Assembly (NCBI GenBank): GCA_963921825.1
Contig: OY997592.1
Location: forward strand, 32,854,252-32,918,251
Source: Erodium maritimum
Lineage: Eukaryota; Streptophyta; Magnoliopsida; Geraniales; Geraniaceae
Direction of reading: 5' to 3'
DNA length: 64,000 nt
Below the pieces are notes generated by a model. The model searched no databases and had not been told where the DNA came from. It worked only from the letters and a program-made list of their open reading frames with translations. Position 1 is the first letter of the stretch; every line of letters begins with the position of its first letter. Positions 9,423 through 21,745 of the stretch are shown here, piece by piece. The position numbers and the translations under genes were made by a program.

Positions 9423-12342
9423 TGTCACACCCCAAATTTAGAAGAACCGAACCTGGAACGTGAACGTTTAAAACAATAAAACGTTTTCAAACCTTTTAAA
9501 TAAATCACTTTAAAACCACCATTTTCTTAAACAAAATAATTATTTACAACTCAAAGGTACGTCCCAACAAGCGGACAAAATACAAGGTATATGTCGCTAG
9601 ACTCAAAAGTAAACCCAGACTCCCGCTCCTAGCTCTTCAAGCTTTGGAAGCTCACCTAGTCCATCCCGCGACCAGTACCTGTAGGAAAAGCAGCTAGGAG
9701 TGAGCATTCGCTCACCACCACGGATAACAGACTGACTACGGGATACTTAGCAGAAAATTCCGGTAACACCAACAACAACCCGACACCAGGGAATACTATT
9801 CTCAACTCAAGTGACCCGACTGACACACGAACCGATACTTTCCTCAACCGACTCAACACTCGGACATGTAATGTAGACCCGACACAACGATTGACGACTT
9901 CCTCCAAAGACACGACAGATAACCACGCAACACCCAAGATCACTAAGGATCACACACCAAGCAAGATCACAAAGGATCGCACTCCAGCTGCTCAGTCCCC
10001 CACGCCCTTTACCGATCCCTGTCAGGCCAGGCGGTCGACCAGTCGCACTTTTTCCGATCCCTGTTAGGCCAGGCGGTCGACCTGTCGCACTTTTCCCGAC
10101 ACAAAGTCGGATCAGGCTGTCGACCTGTCACCCCCACGCACGCGCGGCCAGGACCCCTTTCCTCATGGGCGGGCCCCCTACCCCATCTGAACATGCAGAC
10201 GCGTGCGATCACAGGACCCCCGTTATTATGAAGCGGGCCCCCAACCCCAGGTAACCACAATCACAATCACAAACAAAGTTCAACAAACAGCAACACCACC
10301 GGTCTAACACTTCACAGGCACTCATGGCCACCCAAGACACACCAACAGTAAAGACACGGGCTCAACAACTCCACGGGCACTCACGGCCACCCAAAACACA
10401 ACAACTGTAAACCACGGGTTCAACAACCCCACGGGCACTCACGGCCACCCAAAACACACCAACTGTAAAGACACAGGCTCAACAACCCCACAGGCACTCA
10501 AGGCCACCCAAAACACCCCAACTGTAAACCACGGGTTCAAAAACCACACGGGCACTCAAGGCCACCGAAGACACAAACAGTAAAGTACAGGCTCTCATGG
10601 CCACACAAGACACAAACAGTAAAGTACGGGCTCTCATGGCCACCCAAGACACAAACAGTAAAGTACGGGCTCTCATGGCCACCCAAGACACAAATTAAAC
10701 AGTCAACCTCCGGGCATAACCAAATGCCTCCAGTAATTCTAATATCGAAAGTTCACTGCTCCTACGACACTACTAAGTGTCACATGCGTTTCTAATGTTC
10801 GATACGTTCCCGTATCATACGACACCACCCGGTGTCGCCTGTCTTTCTAATATTCGATAAACTTACTTAACCTACGACACCCCGGTGTCACATGCATTTC
10901 TACTGTTAACTTTCCCTAATCAGGGCCGAGATCCGGCTACTTTTCCCTAGCTCTTGAAGCGTGTCAAAGCCGATACTCTTACTCCGGCAAGCTCCATAAT
11001 TCCCCCTTAGGCGACACGGTCTATAATTATTACAATTAACACACTCTTTAAGTAAGCAGGCGAAACCCTAATTTAAAGAATTAAACGCCCAAATGCAACC
11101 CCGACAATGTCGATCACTCCCAAACTTCCCAATTACTCGACATTGTCAATAATGGGCTCGGAAAAGCCCGATTCGCCGGTTCGGCGAATATGTCCGGGTT
11201 TTGAAAATGTCCTTCCGGGGCTCCGAAAATTCCCGTTTTCGTTTCTACGGTCTTAGAATAATTCAAGGGTTCCTATGCACTCGACAGAATCAATTTCCGA
11301 CTTCCGAGTAATTTAATTCGCGTTTAAAGTTTCTAAACCCGTCAATTACAACTTTTACAATTTAATTCCAAATTTCGATCCGAGTGTGGATTAACGACTT
11401 GGAGAACGTCTTAAACCACACGAACACGAAAAATTGATACCCGGGCATGTGGGCCCCACACGGCCATAATGGGAAAATCCCCTTTTCGCCCCAAAACGTT
11501 CCTAACGAACTCCAAACCTCAACCATTCATCTTTAAACCAATCTTAAACAAAACCCAACCTTAATCAACCCACTTAAACTCAAACCCTAAAATTCAAACG
11601 TTCGAAAACGAGAAAAAGACGGGTTCTCACCGTAGGGAATGACGAGGGGAGTTCGAATCCGCAGTCGTTAAGTCGATCGGTCGGTCGGATCGTCGAGAAA
11701 CGCCAAACACCTACACTTCCTTCTCTTTTTCTCTCCTTCCCCCTCTCTCTATGAACTCTCTTCACCCTCTCCTTTTCTGTTTTTGGCCGAGACATCACCC
11801 TTCCTTTCTTTTATTTTGTTTCAAAAAACACACCAAACACATAATTACAAAACTACCATCCATTCCTCCTTTTTCTTTAATTTAAAAACCAACTACCACC
11901 ACATATTTGACATGTGGCAAGTGGGTCCCATACTTTAGAAAAATATCTTGGTAGATATTTTTCTGTCAGATTCGCGAAATTCCGCCGTCTCGGGCCCCGA
12001 ACGGGTTCATTTTCCAAGAAATCATGAAACTTCACGGGCTACAAGGAAACGGCTCAAATAAGACCGCTGTGACGACGGCTAAGCTTTTTGGATCCAAAAC
12101 GGACCTCGAACGGATCAAAACGTCGCTCGGTTGACTTTTCTAGCAAAAAGTCAACCTTTCCCAAATTGGTCAGAAAGTTGCCCTGAGTCCCCCGGAACTC
12201 ACTTTGGTTGATGTCTGGGTCAACTTAAGTCTGGTATGACCCTCGGGGTCAAATTTAGGTTCATTTAAGTGTCTGTCTAAATTTTTTAAATTTTCCTGTT
12301 TTGCGCCGATTTGACTGGCGTTGACCGGGAGCGGTTCTTACA
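9423..12342 (-). mobile_element. Solo Tekay-type LTR (2920 bp)
   Basis: It is bounded by tgtcacacccc and ...ggttcttaca and flanked by perfect 5-bp duplications ctaac at 9418-9422 and 12343-12347 inside the Copia-A 5' LTR. No primer site, polypurine tract or coding sequence is present, so it is a solo LTR left by LTR-LTR recombination. It holds the minisatellite (10310-10700), three degenerate tgtcacatgc units (10755-10910) and a pyrimidine-rich tract (11700-11780). Confidence 0.94.
10310..10700 (-). repeat. LTR minisatellite (about 60-bp and 37-bp units)
   Basis: Tandem copies of ggccacccaaracac followed by acagtaaa and an acgggct-type core run through this stretch. The left part has units of about 60 bp and the right part has units of about 36-38 bp, a shortened version of the same unit. 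Confidence 0.8.
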
Positions 12343-12347
12343 CTAAC

Positions 12348-12440
12348 TTATAAGTAATATAAAGCCGCTTTAATTTTATTGCTAACGATGATATATACAT
12401 TTGGACATTTAGGATTGAACTACGGGCACTAATACTAATA
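12348..12440 (-). mobile_element. Copia-A 5' LTR, outer end
   Basis: It resumes Copia-A LTR sequence (taagtaatataaagccgc) after the solo LTR and ends gggcactaatactaata, a two-base variant of the family terminus. The element's outer target copy would be gtaat at 12441-12445, but the partner is outside the window. Confidence 0.88.
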
Positions 12441-13800
12441 GTAATCCCTTTGTCCCGGATACCAGAAATCGTTCTCCAGTTTTCCTTGTACCTGATAATA
12501 GATGGGAACAAGGGTGGAGATTACGCAGTTCGATGGCAGCCTCAAACTTGAGGAGGTTGTGGACTGGTTGTCACAAATTGAGGAAATCCTGGACTTCAAG
12601 GACGTTTTAGAGGATCGTCGGGTTTCACTTGTTGCAATCCGCTTGTAGATTCATGCGCAGGCTTGATGGTAGCAACTGAAGCCAATTAGGGTTCGTCATG
12701 GTAAGTAGAAGATCCGAAATTGGAGAAAATTTAAGAAGCACATACGGGCTGAGTTCATACCCTATAATTTTGACTAGGAATTGTATCAACAATTCCAGAA
12801 TCTTCGCCAAGGATCCGGTTCATTTGAGGAGTACTCCACTGAATTTTATACCTACCTAGCTCGTATTGATCTCAACGATTCACCTCCCCAATTAGGGTCA
12901 CGTTGTATTTGAGGGCTTCGTCTCCAACTGTAGGATGTTCTAAATTTAGTTGACCCCCTAATAGTTTTTGAAGCACATCAGTGTGCTTCCCAGGGAGAGA
13001 AACAGCTAGCCAAGCGTAGTGTCAGTAGCTTCCGAACCCTTGCAGCAGTTAGTGGTACGGATTCAACCTCACAACTTTTTCGCACGAGCACCCCCACAGT
13101 TTTCCGTTCTACCAGTGCAAGGTACTACACCCTCTCCACAACGTCCGGGCGGCTTGTGTTGCTTCAATCGTGGCGAATTAGGCCACCGTCAAGTAGAATG
13201 TCAGAACATGAAATTTGTCCCTCATGGCCTATTCACCGAGGCGCGTGATCTCGAGTCTATTGTCTACACTGACTCTGCTTTAGTTTTTTATGACTATGCT
13301 GATGATTCGGTAAAGGCGGTTTCAAAAGAGTGTGATTCGGGTGATGTGGTCCTTTATTGGTCCTCCGGCATTCTTTTTCTGACCCTTCGTGTCCCCAAGA
13401 ATGAGTGGCTCCGGAATAGCTTGTTCTATTCCACATGCAGCAGTAGTAGCTAAGTCTGCAACCTGATCATTAATGGTGGTACTTGTGAGAACGTGGTTGT
13501 CGATATTGCAGTGTCCAAGCTTGCTCTTCCTGCCAAACCACATCCAAAGACTTATCGCATCTCTTGCTTAGCAAAGGTAGGGATGTTACAGTTTCCAAGC
13601 GCGTCCTTGTTAACTTTTACATTGGATCCACTTACTATGATGTTGTTTATTGTGATGTGGTGCCCTTGGACGCTTGTCACCTCCTACTTGGTCGTCTTAG
13701 GCAATATGATAACACTGACATTTATATGGGGTCATCTAGAGGTGAAAATCGTACTTTTAAAGTTTGGGCGTTTATTTCTTTTTTTGTTTTAGGGTTTTAA
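12441..13800 (+). pseudogene. Ty3/gypsy gag-protease remnant, second family
   Basis: Plus-strand frames give gag pieces EITQFDGSLKLEEVVDWL, ELYQQFQNLRQGSGSFEEYS and a zinc knuckle CFNRGELGHRQVEC (near 13160-13200; one cysteine of CCHC is lost). Retropepsin-like pieces follow: CNLIINGGTCENVV, KGRDVTVSKRVLV and DACHLLLGRLRQYD (13450-13740). Several stops and frameshifts break it. Reverse transcriptase and LTRs are not seen. The wording differs from the Tekay protease at 42132-42446, so this is another gypsy lineage. Copia-A apparently sits at its upstream side. Confidence 0.8.
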
Positions 13801-16250
13801 AATTTTCTAATTCGTATTAGGACTTTGGGGTTTAACTTTACTACATAAGCACATGATACTTTAATTGTAAATTATAATTTGAAGTAATAAACACAAAACA
13901 AGTTCCAGACTCAATTATCTCTTTCGGTGTTCATCACAAATTAAAGAATTTAATAAGGAACTCATCATTTCCGCTTTGCGCTCTACATACCTTTTCCCCC
14001 CTCTAAACCTCCTTCAACTCAGATCTTCTCTTAACCTCCGGTCAGACAGATAGTTTTTGGTTGCTCCTGAATCTCTATGTCTCCAATTTGGCGCTCGGTG
14101 CTCAATGTTCGGTTCTCGATGCTTGGGAAGAGCTTGAGTCCTTACACCCTCGTCGGTGCTTCAGCACCGAGCCCCCTCTTGGTGTGTTCCTTCTTTTGTT
14201 TGTAGCGGTGTGAGTGGTCGAAGGCTCGCCAGTTGCTCGCCAAACTTCTCTCGGTATTTGGACCTCTTCTTTTCATATTTGCTCTGTTTCGGGAATGGCT
14301 CTCCAACATCATCTAATATGAGAGGGTAATGTCCTTCAAGGTGGAGAGTGCTCGGGTACTCTGTTCGGTGGTGGTGATTCTGACACTGTGACCTCTCTTA
14401 GTGGTGAGTTCACCAAAGCTCCGTGTTCTCCAAGAGATATGGTCATGGTTACTCCGGCCTGGGCAGCTCGTGTTGTTGTTTGCGAAACACTGGTAACAGT
14501 AAAGATCTGTTGGGTCGGCTGGGTTTCGTCCCGACAAGGTATCAATTCACTCGTTCCAGATCCGGTGTGGGACTCGTTTCTTGACCTCTTGGGTTTAGAT
14601 TGTTGCGGATTTGGCCGATTTATGCTCGGTGCTTCCGTCTGACGGTTCCTTACTCCTTCCTCTCTGATTTTGATGTTTCTTCGGTGTCTCAATTCAAATC
14701 TATCGTGGGACGGATTTCTCGATCTCACTGGTCGCTGATTGTTGTAGATCTTCTTGAGCTATACCTCCTCTTTGACCGTTGTGGTGTTGGCCCCTGCTCG
14801 ATGGAGATTTTTGTAGTGTTGCTCCTTCTCGAGTGAGGTAGGCCTCTCTCGTCTCATCGGAGAAGATTAGTTTTAGTTCTGGCCATGAGACGTGGTTATT
14901 CATCAACCCACGTGTTGATCGTTGAGGAGCTAGACTAGTAGTCTCTACTGGTTCGTCTGGTTGCCTGCGTTTCATTTTAGACCCGATCATGGGACGTGCT
15001 TCTTCATCCCTTCGGGTTTTGATCTTCGTGGATCTGGCGGTTCATTGTGGTGCTGGTACTGAATTTCCTTCTCTTCTACTTATTATTATTGTCGCCTCAT
15101 TGTTCCTATATCGTTATCTGTATGGTTTTCAGTTGCTCCCTTCCACATTCGTGGTTAGGGCTCGTTGGTTTTAGGTGTTGGCCGACAGCTAGTGGTTTGG
15201 CTATTGTATCTTTTAACTATTAACCTGGAAATTCAATTTCAAGGTTCAATGTGTTCGGGTGGGTTTCACCATTCGCTGTATCTCTATCTTTTGTGGTGTT
15301 GGCCACTAACTTGTTAGTGTCCGCCTTCTAGTCTCGATGACTAATCGTTGGTTTTGATGAGACATGGTGTTCTAGTTTTTATGGCAGTTGGTTGGGTTTA
15401 TTTTAATATCGTTTAAGCTTAATGGTCAGAAAATCCAGTCTTTGACCTACTTTATTTTTATGTGCTTCATGGTAAGAAAATCAGGGTTGTTAGACCTAGT
15501 TTATTGCTTTCCTTGTGCTTCTTGGTTGTAAAATCTAGATTTTTAGACCATCGTTGTCTGGTTTGCTCCCATGTTGGGATGTCGAGGTTCATTGCATAGG
15601 AATTCTCTTTCATGTATGTGGTTGCTCCCCTTGTTGGGATTTTCATGAGATTGAGTTGTCATACCAATGCTCGAGTCTATTTCTGGTGGCTCATTTCATT
15701 TGCAAATCTATAGCTAGACGATCATCTTGTACTCATTTTCTCTCTTTGAAGAGGTTTAATTTAAATTTGCATTCGCTGATACAAAAATGGTAAACTTAAT
15801 CTAAATTAAAATAACTTAACATATCTAATTGTTCCAAGACGAGCACTGACTACTTGATCCTCTAACAAACATCAATAAGCCGACCCAAGGTATGTTATAA
15901 GCAGATCTCCATCAATGAAAAAAGTGTGGAAGGTTTATTCAAGTCATTCTTCAAGCACTGAGGACTAGGGTTTATGGTTGTGTGTTCCTAGCATGATGGG
16001 GGGAAGACACTCCCCTATTCAGGTCTTTGTCGAGGCACATTCTCGACAACTAAAACTATGTAGATGACTAGTCAAGGGTAATAACCAGAATTCCATCCCT
16101 TGGAAACGGCTCCATCTTGTTGAGGAAGTCGGCAAGGGTTTAACCAACAAATGGAAGAATCAATACCTTAGTTTTATATAAACTTGAGGTGTCAAAGAAG
16201 GAGTACACCTCTTGAATACTCCATCATCGTTTATGTTGCTACATCTATAT
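13801..16250. other. No recognisable gene; T-rich decayed sequence
   Basis: This stretch holds no protein I recognise. The plus strand is T-rich with many stops. Two overlapping minus-strand frames (14700-14990 and 14336-14728) would encode Arg/Ser/Pro/Gln-rich peptides of 96 and 130 residues with no domain I can name. They might be the low-complexity start of a gypsy gag or chance frames. A short perfect hairpin (tcggtgct, 2-base loop, agcaccga) lies at 14153-14170. Probably old transposon DNA. Confidence 0.4.
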
Positions 16251-17212
16251 TGGCCATTTGTATGTCAAGTCATATGTCATCTAGGATGTCGTAACATCAT
16301 CTGTATTTAACCGTTGTGAAGTTGAATAAAGATGTCAGCATAGAATGTCGATGACATGGTAGTGAACGACAACTCACGTGCGTAGAATTCATCAAATGTG
16401 TGGAATCTATCAAGTGTATCGAGATCATATCCATGTCTATCCGGTTAGAGGATTTGTTTCCTAGTATGAAGATTCTTCATAATAGATATCTCCTATATTA
16501 TAGAAACTCTTCAAGATAAGGAAACTAATAGATTTTCCCTGATCGTGACTCTAGAGGTGAAGAAACCCTAGGAGCCACGATACAAGAGGAATGAGAGCTA
16601 TAAATATCGATTCATTTATTCAAGCTCGGTTCAGATATTTAAAAAAAAACTCAGTATACATCGGAGGAAAGGTTCGTGTGTGCATGTCTGTGAAGGACTG
16701 TACGTGATCCTTAGTTTATGAATTGGGATTCCTAAGCATGTTGTTGGAACTCGAAATGAAGTAAACTAAAGAAGAACGTTATATGTGCATACTTTGATTC
16801 ATGATTGATCAAGTAGTAGAGCTAAATAGTGACCATTGAAGAGCCACGACATATACTAAAGAACAAGAACAACTAGAGACTGTAGGAGCTTGAAGAGTGA
16901 GAATAAGATGGGATCTCATATTTAGGGGGAGTCCCCGTTTTAGGTTTGTCACTTTGTAACAATAGCATAGGTTTGATATGGATGATCTGGGAACGTGTAT
17001 GTTGATTGTTTACTTCATAGTGAGAACCTTTCAACTGGTAGAGTGCGCCTAGACGTAGGTATGATGTACCGAACTGGGTAACCAATCTTGTGTGTTCTGT
17101 GTACGTATGCGTATTGATTAACACTTATCTTTCTGTTGACAAAGAAAGATGTCAGTAAACAAGTTATAACATTTTACGTGACACCTTGCCATCACACTCA
17201 ACCAGAATTTCA
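16250..17212 (+). mobile_element. SIRE/Maximus-like copia 5' LTR (left end approximate)
   Basis: The right end is fixed by the primer site that follows at 17215. A TATA-like tataaat followed by A-rich sequence at about 16601-16660 would suit the transcription start of a plus-strand LTR. The left terminus is uncertain because no second LTR is present for comparison. It is unrelated to the copia LTRs elsewhere in the window. Confidence 0.55.
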
Positions 17213-17214
17213 GT

Positions 17215-17226
17215 TGGTATCAGAGC
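17215..17226 (+). other. SIRE-like primer-binding site
   Basis: It reads tggtatcagagc, complementary to initiator methionine tRNA, two bases downstream of the inferred LTR end. It gives the plus orientation of this element. Confidence 0.88.
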
Positions 17227-17283
17227 GGTTCACCCAACATAAAGTGGTGTGATCCTAAATGGAACTAATTATGGGTGTGAAGG

Positions 17284-19110
17284 ATGAAAAGTATTAGAGA
17301 AGGAGGTTATATCAATCGTTCTCCTGTGTTGGATAAAACTAATTATAGTTACTAGAAAGCCAAGATGAGTGCCTTCCTGAAATCTATGGATGCTAGATCA
17401 TGGAAGTCTGTGGTCCAAGGTTGGTCACCTCCTCAAACTACTGCTGAGGAAGGAAAGCATGTTATTACTATGCGAGAAAAGGATTGGAACACTACAGAAG
17501 ATGAAGCTTCTCTAGGAAATCCAGGAGCACTGAATGTTATCTTCAATGGAGTAGATCAAAATGTGTTTGAACTGATCAACACATAAGTAATATGAAACCG
17601 CTTTAATTTTATTGCTAACGATGATATATACATTTGGATGTCTATGATTGAACTACGGGCACTATGACCAACACTTTGAGGCACTAACTATGACAGATGA
17701 TGAAACTATTGCTCAGTTCCATGTTCGTCTTAGGGACATTGCAAATGAATCGTTCTCTTTTGGGAAACCAATGTCAGACGAAGTGCTTGTAAGGAAAACA
17801 CTAAGAGCTGTCAATTCCAAGTTCAAAATGAAGATAACGGTCATAGAGGAGATGCATGACTTAATCTCTCTCAGATTTGATGAACTCATGAGTTCACTTA
17901 TGACATTTGAATTAACTCTTAAAGGTACGGACAACGAGCACAAAAAATGGCACTGAAAAACTCCACTCAAAATCTCAAGACCCAATCAAAATCCTCTACT
18001 AAAGGAGATATGGATAGACCGTTGGCTATGATGGTAAAGAAACAAATGAAACGTTTCTATCATAGGAAAGGATAGCATGCTGTACAAGATGTCAATCAGG
18101 ATGTTATTGACCTTCCACATCAGAAAGAACGAAAAGCTTTAGAGAGGAATTTTGATCAAATGAGTAAAGGAAAAGGTATCCGATGTCAAGAATGTGAAGG
18201 ATTTGGTCACATTCAATGGGAATGTCCATCTTATCAAAAGAAACAAGAGAAATGACTGATTGCATATCAATCTGATGAAGATGATGAACATAGCAATGAT
18301 AAACAGGTCAGGAATCATCTTGTTTTTATAACTAATCTTTCCGTTGTTGATTAAGGAGAATATTGATGGAAGCTTCACATCTAAGAAACCCTTAGACGAT
18401 GAGTCAATAATTCTGAGTGATCCCGTATTTAGCAGAGAATTTGTAAATCCAATAACTCTGAAAACTCAAGAGGTTCTAATACAAACTATGTTATCTAAGA
18501 AAGTCCAATTTTTCAAAACAATTGGATCCTTACAAGAGAATGTGAGCATACTGAATGGAGAAATTGATCGTATTACCAAGTCAGTCAGGATGTTAAATTC
18601 AAGGACACACACATTGGATAATATCCTATCTATTGGAAAGTCTTTCAAGAATATGAATGTACTGAGATACGATGATAAAGTCTGAACTCCTCCAACAGTC
18701 TTCGTTCTTGAACGAAAGTATACCAACCATCGACCAATGGAGAGAAGAAAGTAGATCTAATCTCATCAAACCCAAAGAAATCCACAACTCAACATCTTTA
18801 TCACAAGCATCTGAGCATACATTCAGAACAACATCATACTAAAGATCTTATAATACATCCTACAAAGTATTCTGATTAACAAACTTGCCTACATAGATCA
18901 AATACACATGATGAATTTATCTTTACTTGAATGGTTAAGAAAAAACATAAGGAGATGTCATCATTGTGGAAAGAAAGGTCACATAACTCAGCCAGCTCCA
19001 AAAGAATACAAAGTAGAAGAGGTTTTATAAGGGTGGATATCCTCATGACATTTAGAAGCAAGTGTGGAAATTCAAAAAGGAAACATACCATATTAATGTT
19101 GCATATACTT
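17284..19110 (+). pseudogene. SIRE/Maximus-like gag, decayed
   Basis: ATG at 17284 starts a frame with RSPVLDKTNYSY, then TAG where the family has Trp, then MSAFLKSMDARSWKSVVQGW and LNVIFNGVDQNVFELINT: the typical SIRE gag N-terminus. After a foreign insert (17577-17673) the frame resumes with FEALTMTDDETIAQFHVRL (17676-17956). A zinc knuckle CQECEGFGHIQWEC lies near 18184-18225. The coiled-coil-like tail ILNGEIDRITKSVRMLNS (near 18550-18600) and a second knuckle CHHCGKKGH without its last Cys (near 18958-18984) follow. Stops and frameshifts are numerous. Confidence 0.85.
17577..17673 (-). mobile_element. Stump of a Copia-A-family 5' LTR inside SIRE gag
   Basis: These 97 bp match the outer end of the Copia-A to E LTR (caacacataagtaatat to gggcactatgaccaaca, compare 60052-60148). 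The right edge is the exact LTR terminus; the left edge breaks at caac, which SIRE gag also supplies. This looks like a copia insertion reduced by a deletion that also removed part of SIRE gag. Confidence 0.8.
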
Positions 19111-20039
19111 CTTTTATTAAATCCAAGTCCATTGTGATGATATGTACTCGCTCTAAAGGGAATTGTTATATCTGGTCCTAAAATGGAGCCTTTGAATACT
19201 CACACTCCTCTATCCAGCATGTCTGTTGACCTTAAAGGAAAGAAACCAAGATAACATGGGCTTTAATGTCATATCTGGTGTCTTTTCAGAAGTGAAGAAT
19301 GAAATCTCTATAATTGATGTCAAACAAGATCCTCTCACACCCTGACAGGCATATAGTGAATGAGTATGGGATAGGTGAAATGGTATATTGAAGAATTCTG
19401 TTCTGAAATTCTGTTTAGTCACGTCTTAGAACGATAGCTATACTTTGATACCTCCCATGAACTCACTCTAAAACAGATCAGTCAATAGTATACAGAAAGA
19501 TAATGCTACCTTGAGTATACTACTAATACGATGTCATGACATCTTGTTAAATCATCAACCGGACTTTGAAAGTTACAAGTTTCCCTCCAAAAAGGGTAAT
19601 AAACCATGTGTGATAAGGAGATTGATTTTGGAGACTAGAACCTTCTTTTGTTATTCACACTCAAAACACGTGAAGCAATAGGTATCTCGATGAAGTAAGA
19701 AAGTAATAGGACACGAGTATAAGTCTAAAAGAAAGGAAATCTGAATTGATTTATTTCCTTCTCTCTGGGCAACTAGGGTTTGCAAAAATTCCCAACTCCT
19801 ATCATCTCCTCTTTCATCAACCCCACAAAATCAAGTACGTCTGTGCTTCTTACTATTCTCTTTATGATTCTCAAGAAAGAAAAGATGGTAAAGATGTCTC
19901 AAAACTAAAAGGAACAGAGATTATCACTGAAAGCTAAGTCGAATTCAGGACTGCTCAAACCTACATCTCCACTTACAACTACAATCCATCGTTCTTCAGA
20001 AGTCATCTAAGAGAAACCTTCTTCCGAGACTCGCCTGTC
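19111..20039 (+). mobile_element. Decayed SIRE-like sequence, no coherent gene
   Basis: It continues the SIRE-like element with scattered stops in all frames. Short stretches read plausibly in plus frames (for example FNVISGVFSEVKNEIS near 19263-19310) but I cannot assign them to a domain. No reverse transcriptase or integrase is seen. It ends where the Copia-B LTR begins. Confidence 0.45.
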
Positions 20040-21745
20040 TGTTGGGTCTCGAGGTAGGGTAGGAGATGAACCAACTAGCAGCAGAATGATAAATAAAACC
20101 AAGAGACCATTAAAACCATAAATCAACTACCAAAGATTAGAATCACAAGAAAAAAATCATCATTTTCATACCAAAACAAGAGCACCGAGTAAAGAATGAT
20201 TTGGCTTGAGTCTCCAAGACGCCTACGTATCCACTTGAGAATCACAGCCACATAGTTCTTCTAAAGAGGACTCAAGAACACCAAATAAGGAGGAAGAACA
20301 CCTCTTGACCGAAATTCTAGAGGGAGTAGGGAGAAGTTGTCTTGCTATTTTGTGTCTTCTGTTTGTTAAGTTGGAAAAGGATGACTTAAACCAATTAAAT
20401 CCCATAAACATAATAAACAATAGTATAGTACAAGCATGATCTAAATAGGAAAGTATGGTGCTAAGTATGGCTAGACAAGATGGGGTTAGGTGGTGAATCA
20501 CCAACACCTTAATCCTTGTATTGCTTACTTAGTACTAATTTATTAAGACTTGATTATTTAGTTCCATGGGCCTCTTGGAACATGGCCCGTGGCCATTCCC
20601 AACGAGGTCCCTTGATGCGCTGATTGCCTCAAAGCCTTCCATACCGGAAATATCCAACATTATCTGACATGATCAATCCAAGACTCCAAGCCTTGTCTTG
20701 ATCAATAAAGTCATATTAACTTACGAGCACATGACCCAAAACTCAGTTTTGGTCATGTCCCGGGCCAACTCCATTTTGGTCATTCTCCATAAATGTGCCA
20801 ATGAGTTTCATCCTTCGGTGTGACCCTTAGGTTTCTGCATGTCAATAGATAAACGTATAATCTCATTTTACTTGATCCTATATAAGTGGAAACTAACGAG
20901 ACTTTAGTATTACCTGACACTTCATAAGGAATCGACCATGTCGATTCTAACCTTTCTATCGTCTATGTTACTATCCTTTTATGTTTGATATCCTAATGGA
21001 GATAAGGCATAGAGTCGTCATCCTTATTATTCTCAATCACTATAGCTTGATATGTGAGGGGAATGAATATATGATACCCAGTATCATATGCATGGCCATG
21101 CTATTCTTTCAGTCACTCTCGATCGAGCAGCCGAGAACCGATATCTTTCACGTACCTTAGTATGATGGATAAATCCCTTAGCCGTCATTTGTGTAACTTA
21201 TGCATCCCGTCCCAAAGCCAATCATGGCCATTATGAAAGCCCTGTTACGGACAACGTTAGACTCTAACTCATGCATCCCGTCCCCAAGCCAATCATGGCC
21301 GGTGTGATCGTTATGTAGTCAAACTCAGTTTTGACTACGTAGCGATCACAAAATCTCCTTGGTCTAAGGATACATGACAAGCTACAACACTGAATATGTT
21401 CATGACTCAATCTATGGCACATATTCAAGGCGGGTTGTCAAATATCATGTCCCGCATGATATCAATGATCAGAGTCCGGAATCCCATTCCAAAGACTAAC
21501 AGAACGTAAGCCATAAAGAGCCATCTTTCATACTAGTCGCTTCCAGTGAACTCTTGTTGACTAGGGGCGCATCGAGTGTGATCTATCTTGATCTATGGTT
21601 CAATTCTCATAGTGGGCATAGATCATAACACACATCGATATATTACTCCAACACATAAGTAATATAAAGCCGCTTTAATTTTATTGCTAATGATGATATT
21701 TACATTTGGACATTTACGATTGGACTACGGGCACTAAGAATAACA
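20040..21745 (-). mobile_element. Copia-B 3' LTR (1706 bp)
   Basis: It is bounded by tgttgggtctcgagg and cactaagaataaca, the family termini. A full-length LTR, moderately diverged from Copia-D and Copia-E. It is followed at once by the polypurine tract (plus aatctccc, 21746-21753). Confidence 0.93.

Larger units (their letters stand above)
1217..12440 (-). mobile_element. Copia-A, Ty1/copia element, interrupted and missing its 3' end
   Basis: On the minus strand the order is 5' LTR (8385-12440), primer site (8372-8383), leader, gag, protease, reverse transcriptase, broken off at 1217 by a Tekay LTR. Two solo Tekay LTRs interrupt it at 3198-6820 and 9423-12342. It belongs to the same family as Copia-B to Copia-E: same LTR termini, leader and protein sequence. 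It shares the gag deletion of Copia-D and Copia-E and the loss of the RT catalytic box. Unlike them it has lost almost all of integrase. It is certainly inactive. Confidence 0.9.

Noticed and set aside
14336-14990. Two minus-strand frames as a host gene or new gag
   Set aside because: Low-complexity composition and no recognised domain; kept only as a description of the unassigned stretch.
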